A DNA stretch of 64,000 bases from Streptomyces sp. NBC_00443. GTDB taxonomy: Bacteria; Actinomycetota; Actinomycetes; Streptomycetales; Streptomycetaceae. The notes under the pieces are model-generated. The model did not search any database, was not told where the DNA came from, and was given only the letters and a program-made list of their open reading frames with translations. A program made the position numbers and the translations under genes. The stretch spans positions 8,246,001 through 8,310,000 of the forward strand of contig NZ_CP107917.1 in assembly GCF_036014175.1 (NCBI RefSeq). Reading direction: 5' to 3'. This document shows, piece after piece, positions 24,555 to 34,206 of the stretch (within the stretch, counting starts at the first letter, position 1; each line of letters begins with the position of its first letter).

Positions 24555-24946
24555 GCCCCACCAGCCGGGGAACGAGGCCCCGTTCCGACCTCGCCTTCCC
24601 CTTCCACGCCGACCGCCGGGGCCGTACCGCGCACGCCACGCGCGGCGAGCACGTGCACGACCTCATCGAGCAACTGCTGTTCACCAGCCCCGGCGAGCGC
24701 GTCATGCGCCCCGACTTCGGCTGCGGGCTCCTCGACCTGGTCTTCGCCCCGACCAGCCCGGAACTCATCAGCACCCTCGAACTCTCCGTCCAGGCCTCGC
24801 TCCAGCGCTGGCTCGGCGACCTCATCGACGTGGAGGCCCTCGACGTGGTCAGCGAGGACAACGTCGTCCGCGTGTACCTGTCGTACGCGATACGCGCCGA
24901 CGGCGCCCGACGCGACGACGTCTTCGAAGGGAGGGCCACGGCATGA
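24551..24946 (+). CDS. Baseplate wedge protein, gp25/GPW family
   Basis: A 131-residue protein with the gp25 core: HVHDLIEQLLFTSPGERVMRPDFGCGL, where the ExR-type catalytic-like motif of lysozyme-derived gp25 sits, then LVFAPTSPELISTL. gp25 joins the baseplate wedge to the first sheath ring. The start overlaps the PAAR-like stop (ATGA) and the end overlaps the next gene (ATGA), so the wedge genes are translationally coupled. Confidence 0.92.
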   Translation: MSPTSRGTRPRSDLAFPFHADRRGRTAHATRGEHVHDLIEQLLFTSPGERVMRPDFGCGLLDLVFAPTSPELISTLELSVQASLQRWLGDLIDVEALDVVSEDNVVRVYLSYAIRADGARRDDVFEGRATA

Positions 24947-27900
24947 CCGGGACGACCGCGACCACCTCCCGCCGGTCCAAGGTCCGCGCCGCCCAGCTGG
25001 GCGGCATCGACGCCGTCGAGGTCGGCGACGACGGCCTGCTGCTCACCGTCACCTTCCTCGGCAAGGCCCCGCACGGCCTCGGCCCCGAGAACGTCCGCGT
25101 CGACGGCGGCCGCCGTATCACCGGCATCACCGCCGTGGACGTCAGCGTGGAGCGCGAGGAGGACCCCGAGCTCGACGACCGCCTCTACGTCACCCTCGAC
25201 CGGGCCGGCGACACCTCCCGCTACCGGCTCTCCCTCGTCGAGACCGATCCGTACGGACGGCCCGGCACGGAGCCGTACCGCGGCTTCGACCAGCGCTACC
25301 ACAGCGCGGCCTTCGCCTTCCGGCCGGACTGCCCGACTCCCTTCGACTGCAAGGAGGAGGAGCAGCCCGCCTCGGACTTCCCGTCCACTCCCGTCGTCGA
25401 CTACACCGCCCGCGACTACGACACCATCCGCAAGCTGCTCCTGGACCGGCTCGCGCTCACCACACCCGACTGGGTCGAGCGCAACCCCGCCGACCTCGGC
25501 GTGACCCTCGTCGAACTGCTCGCCTACACCGGCGACCAGATCAGCTACCAGCAGGACGCCGTCGCCACCGAGGCCTACCTCGACACCGCGCGCCGCCGCG
25601 TCTCCGTGCGGCGGCACGTCCGGCTCATCGACTACGCGATGCACGACGGGTGTGCGGCGCGCGCGTACGTGGCCGTCGAGACCGCCGGGGACCACACCCT
25701 CGCGCCCGGCACCTACCGCTTCGCCTCCGTCGACGTCCGCACCCTCGACCCGCACGACCGCCCCGAGCCGGGCACGGTCATCGACGAGACCGACCTCGGC
25801 GACCTCGACGAGCGCGGCTCGGTGGAGGTCTTCGAACCCGTCGTCACCGCCGACCCGCTGGAGCTGCGCGTCGCCCACAACGCGATCCGCCTGTGGAGCT
25901 GGGGCGGCGAGGTGTGCACTCTGTCCAAGGGCGCCACCTCCGCGACCCTGCGCGACGACTGGGTGGACCCGGAGACCTGCCGGGAACGGCGACTCGACCT
26001 GCGGCCCGGCGACGTACTCGTCCTGGAAGAGGTCAAGGGCCCGCGCACCGGCACCCCCGGCGACGCGGACCCGAGCCATCGCCAGGCCGTCCGGCTGACC
26101 TCCGTCACCCCGGCGGTGGACCGCATCGAGGACCAGCCGGTGCTGGAGGTGAGCTGGGCCGCCGCGGACGCCCTGCGCTTCCCGCTGTGCCTCACCACCC
26201 GCGGTGGCCGCGACTGTCTGCCCGTCGACGACGTGACCCTCGCGCGCGGCAACGTCGTCCTGGTCGACCACGGCCGCACCCTGCACGGGCTACCCGAGAC
26301 TTTCACCGTCCCGCAGGTTCCCGCCGAGGTCGCCTCCTGCGACCCTCCCGCCTTCGGCTGCCACGACCGCGACGAGGGCAACGCCCCCGCCCGGCTCATC
26401 AACTCCCTCACGGACCGCGCGGAATCCGGTGACGCCCTGACCGCCGACGACATCCGCGAGCTCTTCGAAGTCGTCGGCGAGCCGGCCACCAACCGCGCCG
26501 GACTCGGCCTGGAACGCGCCGGCCAGCGCCACGAACGCGTCGTGCCAGGCACGGCGTACGCCCAGGCGGCCGCCCTGCGCACCCTGCTCGCCCAGTCCGT
26601 CTACCCGGGGATCCGGCCCCGCTTCCGTCCCGTCCTCGGTCGCGCGCCCGTCGCGCAGACGGTGCCGTTCCCCGAGCCGGCCACCGTCGCGGCCGGGCAG
26701 GCCGAGCGGATCGCGGCGATCCCGGGGCGGGTCCGGCAGCGCCTCGTCGAGCTGTGGCGCAGCGCCCGCGACCGGGACGGACTCTCCGAGCAGGAGATCA
26801 ACGAACTCACGGTGATCTTCGGCTTGAAGATCCTGGAGCACATCGAACTCCATCGCCACCCCGTCCGTGCCCTGCGTGAACTGCTGTACCGCAGCGACCA
26901 GTTGCTCGACACCAAGGTGCGCCGAGTCGAGGTCCTCACGGCACGTGCCCGGGCCGGCACCGTGCTCGACGAGCACATCGCCTGGGAGATCGCACACAGT
27001 TGGGGCCTCGCCTACGCGACCGGACTGCACCCCGACGAGACGGTGCTGCGCGGCTCCGCGACCGACGCGCTCGCGCAGGATCCGCGTCACGCCCTGCCCG
27101 CCGTACGCGTCCACGAGGGCGGCCACGATGGCGGGGGTGCCGTGTGGCAGCCGCGCCGCGACCTGCTGGCCGGCGGCCCCCGCGACCGGCACTTCGTCGG
27201 CGAGCTGGAGGACGACGGCCGCCTCGGCCTGCGCTTCGGCGACGGACGGCACGGCGCCAGGCCGACGCCCGGGTCCCGGCTCGCCCTGCACTACCGTCTC
27301 GGGGGCGGCAAGGCCGGCAACGTCGGTGCGGAGGCCATCAACCACCTGGTCGTCCAGACCGACTGCGAGCCGCCGCCCGCCGCCGTGGTGCGCAACCCGC
27401 TGCCGTCCGTCGGCGGCACGGAACCCGAACCCGTCGAGCAGGTACGCCAGTTGGCGCCTCTCGACCTGCGCCGCACCCGACTGCGCGCGGTCACCGCCGA
27501 GGACTACGCGGCGCTCGCCAGCGCCCTGCCCGGCGTACAGCACGCCGCGGCGGAGCTGCGCTGGACCGGCAGCGTCCAGGAGGTGCATGTCGCCGTCGAC
27601 GCGTACGGCACCGGCGCCCCGTCGGCCGAGCTGCTCGCCTCGGTCGCCCAGGCCCTGGAGCCGTACCGGCGCATCGGCCACGACGTCGTCGTCGGCGCCG
27701 CGCGCCCGGTCCCGCTGGACATCGAGCTGACCGTCTGCGCGAAGCCGGGGCATCAGCACGGGCAGATCCTGGCCGAGCTGTACCGCGTGCTCGGCCGCGG
27801 TGTGCGGGGCTTCTTCCACCCGGACGCGCTGACCTTCGGCGAACCGGTGCGGCTCAGCCGCCTGGTCGCCGTCGCGGCGGCCGTGCCCGGCGTGGAGAGC

Positions 27901-28059
27901 GTCCAGGTCACCCGGCTGCAACGGCTGTTCGAGCCGGACCGAGGAGAGAAGGAGGACGGCGTGCTGCGGCTCGGCCCGCTGGAGATCGCCACCTGCGACA
28001 ACGACCCGGACCGGCCGGAGAACGGCCGGCTGGCGATTTCCCTGGGAGGTGCCCGATGA
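24943..28059 (+). CDS. Baseplate wedge protein, gpJ/gp6-like (Afp11-like)
   Basis: A 1038-residue protein with the wedge signature NPADLGVTLVELLAYTGDQISYQQDAVATEAYLDTARRR near 185-225 and a C-terminal gpJ-like region (RTRLRAVTAEDYAALASALPG, then FHPDALTFGEPVRLSRL). It forms the large baseplate ring that triggers sheath contraction. An N-terminal domain of about 130 residues (VRAAQLGGIDAVEV) is a separate module seen in CIS versions. ATGA overlaps at both ends with the neighbouring wedge genes. Confidence 0.9.
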   Translation: MTGTTATTSRRSKVRAAQLGGIDAVEVGDDGLLLTVTFLGKAPHGLGPENVRVDGGRRITGITAVDVSVEREEDPELDDRLYVTLDRAGDTSRYRLSLVETDPYGRPGTEPYRGFDQRYHSAAFAFRPDCPTPFDCKEEEQPASDFPSTPVVDYTARDYDTIRKLLLDRLALTTPDWVERNPADLGVTLVELLAYTGDQISYQQDAVATEAYLDTARRRVSVRRHVRLIDYAMHDGCAARAYVAVETAGDHTLAPGTYRFASVDVRTLDPHDRPEPGTVIDETDLGDLDERGSVEVFEPVVTADPLELRVAHNAIRLWSWGGEVCTLSKGATSATLRDDWVDPETCRERRLDLRPGDVLVLEEVKGPRTGTPGDADPSHRQAVRLTSVTPAVDRIEDQPVLEVSWAAADALRFPLCLTTRGGRDCLPVDDVTLARGNVVLVDHGRTLHGLPETFTVPQVPAEVASCDPPAFGCHDRDEGNAPARLINSLTDRAESGDALTADDIRELFEVVGEPATNRAGLGLERAGQRHERVVPGTAYAQAAALRTLLAQSVYPGIRPRFRPVLGRAPVAQTVPFPEPATVAAGQAERIAAIPGRVRQRLVELWRSARDRDGLSEQEINELTVIFGLKILEHIELHRHPVRALRELLYRSDQLLDTKVRRVEVLTARARAGTVLDEHIAWEIAHSWGLAYATGLHPDETVLRGSATDALAQDPRHALPAVRVHEGGHDGGGAVWQPRRDLLAGGPRDRHFVGELEDDGRLGLRFGDGRHGARPTPGSRLALHYRLGGGKAGNVGAEAINHLVVQTDCEPPPAAVVRNPLPSVGGTEPEPVEQVRQLAPLDLRRTRLRAVTAEDYAALASALPGVQHAAAELRWTGSVQEVHVAVDAYGTGAPSAELLASVAQALEPYRRIGHDVVVGAARPVPLDIELTVCAKPGHQHGQILAELYRVLGRGVRGFFHPDALTFGEPVRLSRLVAVAAAVPGVESVQVTRLQRLFEPDRGEKEDGVLRLGPLEIATCDNDPDRPENGRLAISLGGAR

Positions 28060-31000
28060 GCGAGAACATGATGACCGAGGGCACGATCACCGACGAGTGC
28101 ACCTGCGGCGGCACCTGCCGCGGCGGCCACGACGAGCGCCTCGCCCCGGCCCCCGTGCACAACCCGCCCGGCCGTACCGCGCTCGACTACCGCGTCGGCG
28201 AATACGGCTCCTTCCTGGCCGCCCTGCTCGACCGCCTCGCCTCACCGGCGTACCCGGCGCTGAGCGAAGCGAAATGGGGGTCCCCCCGGCCGGAGGCTGG
28301 GGGAGGCCTGACCGTGCGCACTGCGGACGACCCGGCGATCGGCTTGCTGGACGCCACCGCCGTACTCGGCGATCTGCTCACGTTCCACTCCGAGCGCATC
28401 GCGGACGAGGCCTACATCCGCACGGCCAACGAGCACCGCTCCCTGGTTCTGCTCGGCCGCCTCGTCGGCCACCGCCCGCGCCCCGGCGTCGCAGCCGCCA
28501 CGCACCTGGCGTACACCCTGGAACGCGACCCGCGCGCCGAGGCCCTGCCCGTGCTGATCCCGCGCGGTGCCCGCAGCCACAGCGTGCCCGCCTCGGCCGA
28601 CGAGCAGTCCCTCACCTTCGAGACGAGCCGGGACCTGACGGCCCGCTGGGACTGGAACGAGCTGAAGGTCCGCCGCCGGCGCCCCTCGCTCGTCACGCCC
28701 GAGGACCTGGAGCGCCGCTCGGAGCTGTTCGTGGAAGGTACGGCGAACTCCCTCCAGACCGGTGACCAGTTGCTCTTCGTCTTCGGCGAACAGGCGGGCG
28801 GCGAGCGCAAGTTGCTGCCGGTCGCCAAGGCGCGTGTCGACCGGGAGGACGAGATCACGGCGATCTCCCTGCCGAAGTCGGCCCCGCCGACCCTGAAGGA
28901 GCTCGTCGACGAGGTACGGCGCTGGACCGCCGCCCCGCAGGCCCCGGGCGAGCCGGGCGACGAGCCGCCGACGCCCGAGGTCCCCAACCCGCGGCCGGTC
29001 AGCCGGCTGATCGAGGACTTCGAGGACCAGGTCCTCGCGCCGCTGCGGGACGACCTGGACGGCATCAAGACGCCCGAGCGGCTCGCGGCCCGCCTCGCCG
29101 AGCCCGTCGCACGGCTCGGCGAGGCACAGGTCCTGGCCGGGCCCTACGAGGACGTCGCGGCCTGGTTCGAGCAGCTGGAGGCGGTGCTAGCGGAACTGGC
29201 CGAACGGGCCATGGAGTTGGCGCCCGCCCAGCCCGCCGAGGGTGAGCGGACGCAGACCCTGGGGAGTGGGGTTGATCCGCGCGCGGCCGCCCTGCGTACC
29301 CTGGGCGCCGTCCTGCCCGCCCTGCGCGCAGCGACCCCCGCCTCCCAGGGCGGCGGCACCGGCACCCAGCGCCCCGGCACCGACACCGCGCGCCTCCTCT
29401 CCGTCCTGAACCCCGGACTCGGCACCCTCTACCCGGCCTGGCGGACCGCCGCCGCCCCCGGCACCCCGCAGCTCCTGCGCGAACTGCTCGCCATGCGCGT
29501 CACGGCCGCCCCCTTCGGCGCCACGGCCCCGCTCAAGCCCGTCCAGGACGACCGCGGCCGGGTCATCCGCACCGCCGACTGGCCGCTCACGGGCGCCGTG
29601 CTGGCGAGCATGCGGGTCGTGTACGACACGGCGGGCCGGACGCCGGTCCGGGCGGAGTTCCAGTACGTCGAGGGCAGCAGCTCCGACCAGCGCGCCGAGA
29701 ACCTGCCGGTCGTCCAGCCGGTCAGGTTCCCGCTCGGCACGGGCCAGGTCGAGCTGTCCGTGCGCTCCGGCCAGGACCGCGACCTCAACTGGCTCAACCG
29801 ACGGCCCGCCGACTCCCAGGAGCCCGGCGTCACGGCCCGTCTTTACTCCGGCCTGCCCGAGCGGGCCCTCTTCGTGTCCCGCCCGGACGACGAAGGCCTG
29901 GTCCACGTCGGCGTCCACAACGGCACGTCGGAGCAGATCGCCCTGCGGCCGAACACGAACGAGCAGTTCACCCACGGCGAGTACGAGGTCAGCCTGAAGT
30001 ACACGGTGGGCACCACGGAGCCCAACGTCGAGGTCGTCATCGCCAGCAAGCCCGAGCCCCTCAACCGCCGCGTCCTCCAGCTGGACACGGTCCACACCGG
30101 CATCACGGTAGGCAGCTGGGTCGCGATCCAGCGCCCCGCCAAGGGCGTCCAGGACGGCGTACCCGGCGACTCCGAGCTCGCGTTCGTCACCACCCAGGTC
30201 GTCGCGGCGCGTACGGCGGCATACACCAACTACGGCATCACCGGCCGCGGCACCGAACTCACCCTCGCCGAACCGTGGTTGGACGAGTTCGACGTCCTGC
30301 TCTCACACATCCGCGACAGCACCGTCCACGCGGCCGGCGAGCCGCTCCGCCTCGCGGACGAGCCGCTCGGCGAAGACGTCCACGGCAACGAGATCGAACT
30401 CGCCCAGCTGTACGACGGGTTGCGGGCCGGACGTGCGCTCGTGGTGAGCGGCGAGCGCAGCGACATCCCCGGCACGGCGGGCGTGCAGGCCACCGAGGTG
30501 GTGACCATCGCCGCCGCGGACCCGGCCGTCGATCCCCAACTGCCCGGCGACCACGTCCACACCCGGCTGACCCTGACCGCCGGCCTCGCGCACCGCTACC
30601 GCCGCGAGACCGTCAGGATCCTCGGCAACGTCGTCGAGGCCACCCACGGCGAGAGCCGCGAGGAGGCCATCGGCAGCGGTGACTCCGACCGCGTGAACCA
30701 GACGTTCGCGCTCTGGCAGTCCCCGCTGACCTGGCTCGCCGACGACAACCCCCTCGGCGCCACCCCGGTGCTGGAGGTCCGGGTCGACGGCGTCCTGTGG
30801 CACGAGGTCGACAGCCTCGCCGGACGCGGCCCGGGCGAGCGGGTGTTCATCACCGGCTCCACCGCCGACGGCCGTACGACGGTGACCTTCGGTGACGGGG
30901 TCAACGGCGCCCGACTGCCGTCCGGCCACGAGAACATCCGGGCCCGCTACCGCTTCGGCACCGGCAGGGCCGCCAACGTCGCAGCCGACCGCATCAGCCA

Positions 31001-31883
31001 GCCCCTCACCCGGCCGCTCGGCGTCACCCAGGTGACCAACCCGCGTCCGGCGAAGGGCGGCGCGGACGCGGACGGCCCAGGCCTGACCCGCCGTACGGTC
31101 CCGCTCGCCGTCTCGGCGCTGGACCGCCTGGTCTCCGCGTCCGACTACGAGGACTTCGCCCGCTCCCGCGCCGGCATCGGCCGGGCATCGGCGCGTGAAC
31201 TCTTCGACGGGCGGCGGCGCGTACTGCACGTGACGGTCGCCGGCACGGACGACGTGCCGATCGACGGCGACTCGGACACACTCAAGGCCCTGCGCGGCGC
31301 GCTGACCGAGTACGGGGACAGCAACCTCCCGGTCCGGGTGGACGCACGCGAGCTGGTCCTGCTGCTTCTCGCCGCCAAGGTGAAGGTGGCCCCGGACCAT
31401 GCCTGGGAGGTCGTCGAGCCTCGCCTGCGTCAGGCGCTGCTCGGCCGACTCGGCTACGAGGGACGGGAGTTGGGCCGACCCGCCCGCCTCTCGGACGTCC
31501 TGGCCGCGGCCCACTCCGTGCCCGGCGTCGACTACGTGGACGTGGACGTCTTCACCGGCGTCCCCGCGTCCGCCACCCCCGAGGAGCTCGCCGCGATCCT
31601 CACCGAGCCAGGGCCGCCCAAGCCATCGGTCCCGGCGCGCGTGGCGACGTACGACGAGAGGGTCCACACGGTCCGCGCCGAGAACGGCGAGACGCTGTCG
31701 GAGATCTGCGCCGAGTACGCCGTCCCGCTCGCCGAACTCCTGCGTGTCAACCCTGACATCACCGACACCCGGCGCCTGGCGAAGGGCCGGTCGGTGTTCG
31801 TCTTCCGTGGTATCCGCCCGGCCCAGCTCGCGCTGCTGTCGCCGAAGGCCGCGGACACCCTGATTCTGACGGAGGTCAAGTGA
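28056..31883 (+). CDS. Second large baseplate wedge protein with C-terminal LysM (Afp12-like)
   Basis: A 1275-residue protein. Near the N-terminus is a Cys-rich CTCGGTCRGGH. A wedge signature resembling that of the previous gene follows (IGLLDATAVLGDLLTFHSERIADEAYIRTA). The middle is long and beta-rich, with a gpJ-like part near 1000 (TFGDGVNGARLPSG). At about 1200-1252 there is a LysM-like module (VHTVRAENGETLSEICAEYAV, then LLRVNPDI). It pairs with the gp6-like subunit in the wedge. Residues about 68-84 come from an inserted palindromic repeat (28259-28304) and look foreign to the fold. The stop overlaps the next gene's start region. Confidence 0.85.
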   Translation: MSENMMTEGTITDECTCGGTCRGGHDERLAPAPVHNPPGRTALDYRVGEYGSFLAALLDRLASPAYPALSEAKWGSPRPEAGGGLTVRTADDPAIGLLDATAVLGDLLTFHSERIADEAYIRTANEHRSLVLLGRLVGHRPRPGVAAATHLAYTLERDPRAEALPVLIPRGARSHSVPASADEQSLTFETSRDLTARWDWNELKVRRRRPSLVTPEDLERRSELFVEGTANSLQTGDQLLFVFGEQAGGERKLLPVAKARVDREDEITAISLPKSAPPTLKELVDEVRRWTAAPQAPGEPGDEPPTPEVPNPRPVSRLIEDFEDQVLAPLRDDLDGIKTPERLAARLAEPVARLGEAQVLAGPYEDVAAWFEQLEAVLAELAERAMELAPAQPAEGERTQTLGSGVDPRAAALRTLGAVLPALRAATPASQGGGTGTQRPGTDTARLLSVLNPGLGTLYPAWRTAAAPGTPQLLRELLAMRVTAAPFGATAPLKPVQDDRGRVIRTADWPLTGAVLASMRVVYDTAGRTPVRAEFQYVEGSSSDQRAENLPVVQPVRFPLGTGQVELSVRSGQDRDLNWLNRRPADSQEPGVTARLYSGLPERALFVSRPDDEGLVHVGVHNGTSEQIALRPNTNEQFTHGEYEVSLKYTVGTTEPNVEVVIASKPEPLNRRVLQLDTVHTGITVGSWVAIQRPAKGVQDGVPGDSELAFVTTQVVAARTAAYTNYGITGRGTELTLAEPWLDEFDVLLSHIRDSTVHAAGEPLRLADEPLGEDVHGNEIELAQLYDGLRAGRALVVSGERSDIPGTAGVQATEVVTIAAADPAVDPQLPGDHVHTRLTLTAGLAHRYRRETVRILGNVVEATHGESREEAIGSGDSDRVNQTFALWQSPLTWLADDNPLGATPVLEVRVDGVLWHEVDSLAGRGPGERVFITGSTADGRTTVTFGDGVNGARLPSGHENIRARYRFGTGRAANVAADRISQPLTRPLGVTQVTNPRPAKGGADADGPGLTRRTVPLAVSALDRLVSASDYEDFARSRAGIGRASARELFDGRRRVLHVTVAGTDDVPIDGDSDTLKALRGALTEYGDSNLPVRVDARELVLLLLAAKVKVAPDHAWEVVEPRLRQALLGRLGYEGRELGRPARLSDVLAAAHSVPGVDYVDVDVFTGVPASATPEELAAILTEPGPPKPSVPARVATYDERVHTVRAENGETLSEICAEYAVPLAELLRVNPDITDTRRLAKGRSVFVFRGIRPAQLALLSPKAADTLILTEVK
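28259..28304. repeat. Streptomyces-type GGGGGTCCCCCC palindromic element inside a CIS gene
   Basis: gaaatgggggtccccccggc followed by a GGCCGGAGGCTGGGGGAG arm forms a strong cruciform. This is the well-known dispersed palindromic repeat of Streptomyces genomes, usually intergenic. Here it is in frame and encodes AKWGSPRPEAGGG. A second copy in opposite orientation lies at 32387-32427. Confidence 0.7.
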
Positions 31884-34104
31884 TGTCCCCGGACGTCCAG
31901 TTCGATACGACGGCCCCGGCGACCACGTCCAGGGAGCCGGACGGGCTCGCCGCCCTGCTGCCCCGCTGGCACCTGCTGCGCGACGCCGAGGAGGGCGAGC
32001 CGCTGCGCGCGCTGCTGGCGGTGATCGCCGAGCAGATCGACCGGGTGCGCGACGGCGTCGAGCAGGGCTACGAGGACCTGTTCGTGGAGACGGCGGCGCC
32101 CTGGGTGCTGCCGTACCTCGGCGACCTGGTCGGCTATCGCACCCTGCCCGGCTACGAACGGGTCCTCACGACCGGCCTGCACGACGGTGGCCGCGCCGCG
32201 CTCGCCGAGGCCGTCGCCCCGCGCGCCGACGTGGCCGCGACGGTCGCCAACCGCCGCCGCAAGGGCACCCTCCACCTCCTGGAGGAACTCTCCGAGCGAG
32301 TCAGCGGCTGGCCCGCCCGCGCCGTCGAGCTGTCCCGGCAGGTCTCCCACACCCAGCCCGTGAAGCTCCACGGCGACACAGGCGTCCTCCCCCACGCTCG
32401 GCTGCGCTCGCGCGGGGGGACCCCCAGCGGCGAGCGCGGGCGTCTCGTCGACCTGCGCGACAACTCCGCCCTCGACCTCGCGGGTGGCCCCTTCGGCGCG
32501 ACGGCGCGCACGGTCGACGTCCGCCGCGCCGACTCACGGCACCGGCAAGGGGTTGGACACCGGCCGGGGTCGCCCTCTTCGTCTGGCGACTGAAGGCACA
32601 CTCGCTGACGCAGTCCCCGGCGTACTGCATCGACCGCGCCCGCAACCTCTACACCTTCTCGATCCTGGGCAACGACACCCCGCTGGTCACCAAGCCCCTC
32701 CCGGAGCCGTCGCCCACGCACATCGCGACCGTCGACAACGTCCCGGCGTTCATCACCCGCCGTCAGTTCCACGACCGCCTCGCCGACTACTACGGCCCCG
32801 GCAAGAGCCTCGTCATCCGGCGTGATGGCGAGGACCAGCCGGTACCGCCCTCCGACATCGTGGTCGCCGACCTGTCCGACTGGCGCTACCGGCCGCGGCG
32901 GGGGCAGGTGGCCGTCGACCCGGAGCTCGGCCGGATCGCCTTCGGGTCGCGGTCGGCGCCCCGGCAGGGCGTCTGGGTGGACTACCACCACGCGTTCGGC
33001 GCGGACATGGGCGGCGGCGAGTACGACCGCCTGGACCGCGAGCCGCGTCCCGACGCCGAGGCCTACCGGGTCGGCCCCGGGCAGCCGTACCGCCAGATCA
33101 TGGACGCCTACCGGGCCTGGCAGCACGACCGCCGCGCCGACCGGACCGGCCCCTCCGGAATCATCGAGATCACGCACAGCGGCGCCTACCAGGAGCAGCT
33201 GGACTTCGACCTCGACCCGGGCGACCGCCTGGAGGTCCGCGCGGCCGAGGGCACCCGGCCGGTGATACGCCTACTCGACTGGTACAGCAACCGCCCGGAC
33301 GCCCTCAACATCCGTGCGGTGTCGGAGGACTGCGCCCCGCACGAGCGTCCGCGCATCGTCCTGGACGGCCTGCTGGTCGCCGGACGCGGCATCAACGTCA
33401 CCGGCCCCATGGGCGCGGTCGTCGTACGGCACTCCACGCTCGTACCGGGCTGGTCGCTGGAGCCGGAGTGCGATCCGCACTCGCCGGAGGAGCCCAGCAT
33501 CGTCCTGGAGCGAACCACCGCGTGCCTCCAGGTCGAGCACAGCATCCTCGGCACCATCGAGGTCATCGGCGACGAGGTGAGCGAGGAACCCCTCGACATC
33601 CACCTGCGCGACAGCATCCTCGACGCCACCGGTCCCGGCCGCGAGGCCCTCTCCGCGCCGGACTGCCGCCACGCCCACGCGGTGCTGCACGTGCACCGCT
33701 CCACCGTGATCGGCGAGATCTTCACGCACGCCGTGCAGATCGCCGAGAACTCGATCTTCACAGGACGGCTCCATGTGGCCCGGCGCGGCATCGGATGCCT
33801 GCGGTACTCGTCCGTGCCGGCCGGATCGCGCACCCCGCGCCGGTACCGCTGCCAGCCCGACCTCGCCGGGCCCGAACAAGCCGGTCGGGTACGGCCGTTG
33901 TTCACCTCGGAGCGCTACGGGACGCCCTGGTACGGGCTGCTCGCCGACCGGTGCGCGCAGGAGATCCGGCGTGGCTCGGACGACGGCGCCGAGATGGGCG
34001 CCTTCCACGATCTGTACCGGCCGCAGCGCGAGGACGGCCTCAGGGCGCGGCTCGCGGAGTACACCCCGGCGGGCACGGACGCCGGGATCTTCTTCGTGAC
34101 GTGA
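31883..34104 (+). CDS. CIS tail protein (gpI-like N-terminus, beta-helix C-terminus), split by an apparent frameshift
   Basis: The first ~215 codons (frame 2) contain a gpI-type baseplate segment: LLPRWHLLRDAEEGEPLRALLAVIAEQIDR, then APWVLPYLGDLVGYR. From about 32550 the frame-1 sequence continues coherently (WTPAGVALFVWRLKAHSLTQ, ARNLYTFSILGND) to a right-handed beta-helix-like region (ITHSGAYQEQLDF, LDGLLVAGRGINVTGP) and the stop at 34104. The join needs one base between 32530 and 32553. Intact length about 740 residues. A palindromic repeat (32387-32427) sits about 110 bases before the break. The ATG at 31883 is 7 nt after GGAGG. It would connect the wedge to the periphery of the baseplate. 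Confidence 0.75.
32387..32427. repeat. Second GGGGGGACCCCC palindromic element, inverted relative to the first
   Basis: ctcccccacgctcggctgcg followed by CTCGCGCGGGGGGACCCCCA is the same Streptomyces repeat type as at 28259-28304, in the other orientation. It lies in frame in the gpI-like gene and encodes LPHARLRSRGGTP. Confidence 0.7.
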
Positions 34105-34206
34105 GGCGAGACATGACCCGTGACGTGACTCCGGACATGAATGGCGACGCGCGCGCCGCCGCCGTAAGCCCTACCCGCATTTTCCTGAACCAGGGGGACC
34201 CCCTTC

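Noticed and set aside
34193..34203. GGGGGACCCCC as a third copy of the palindromic repeat
   Set aside because: Only the 11-base core is present without the longer arms; its G-run is simply the ribosome site of the next gene.
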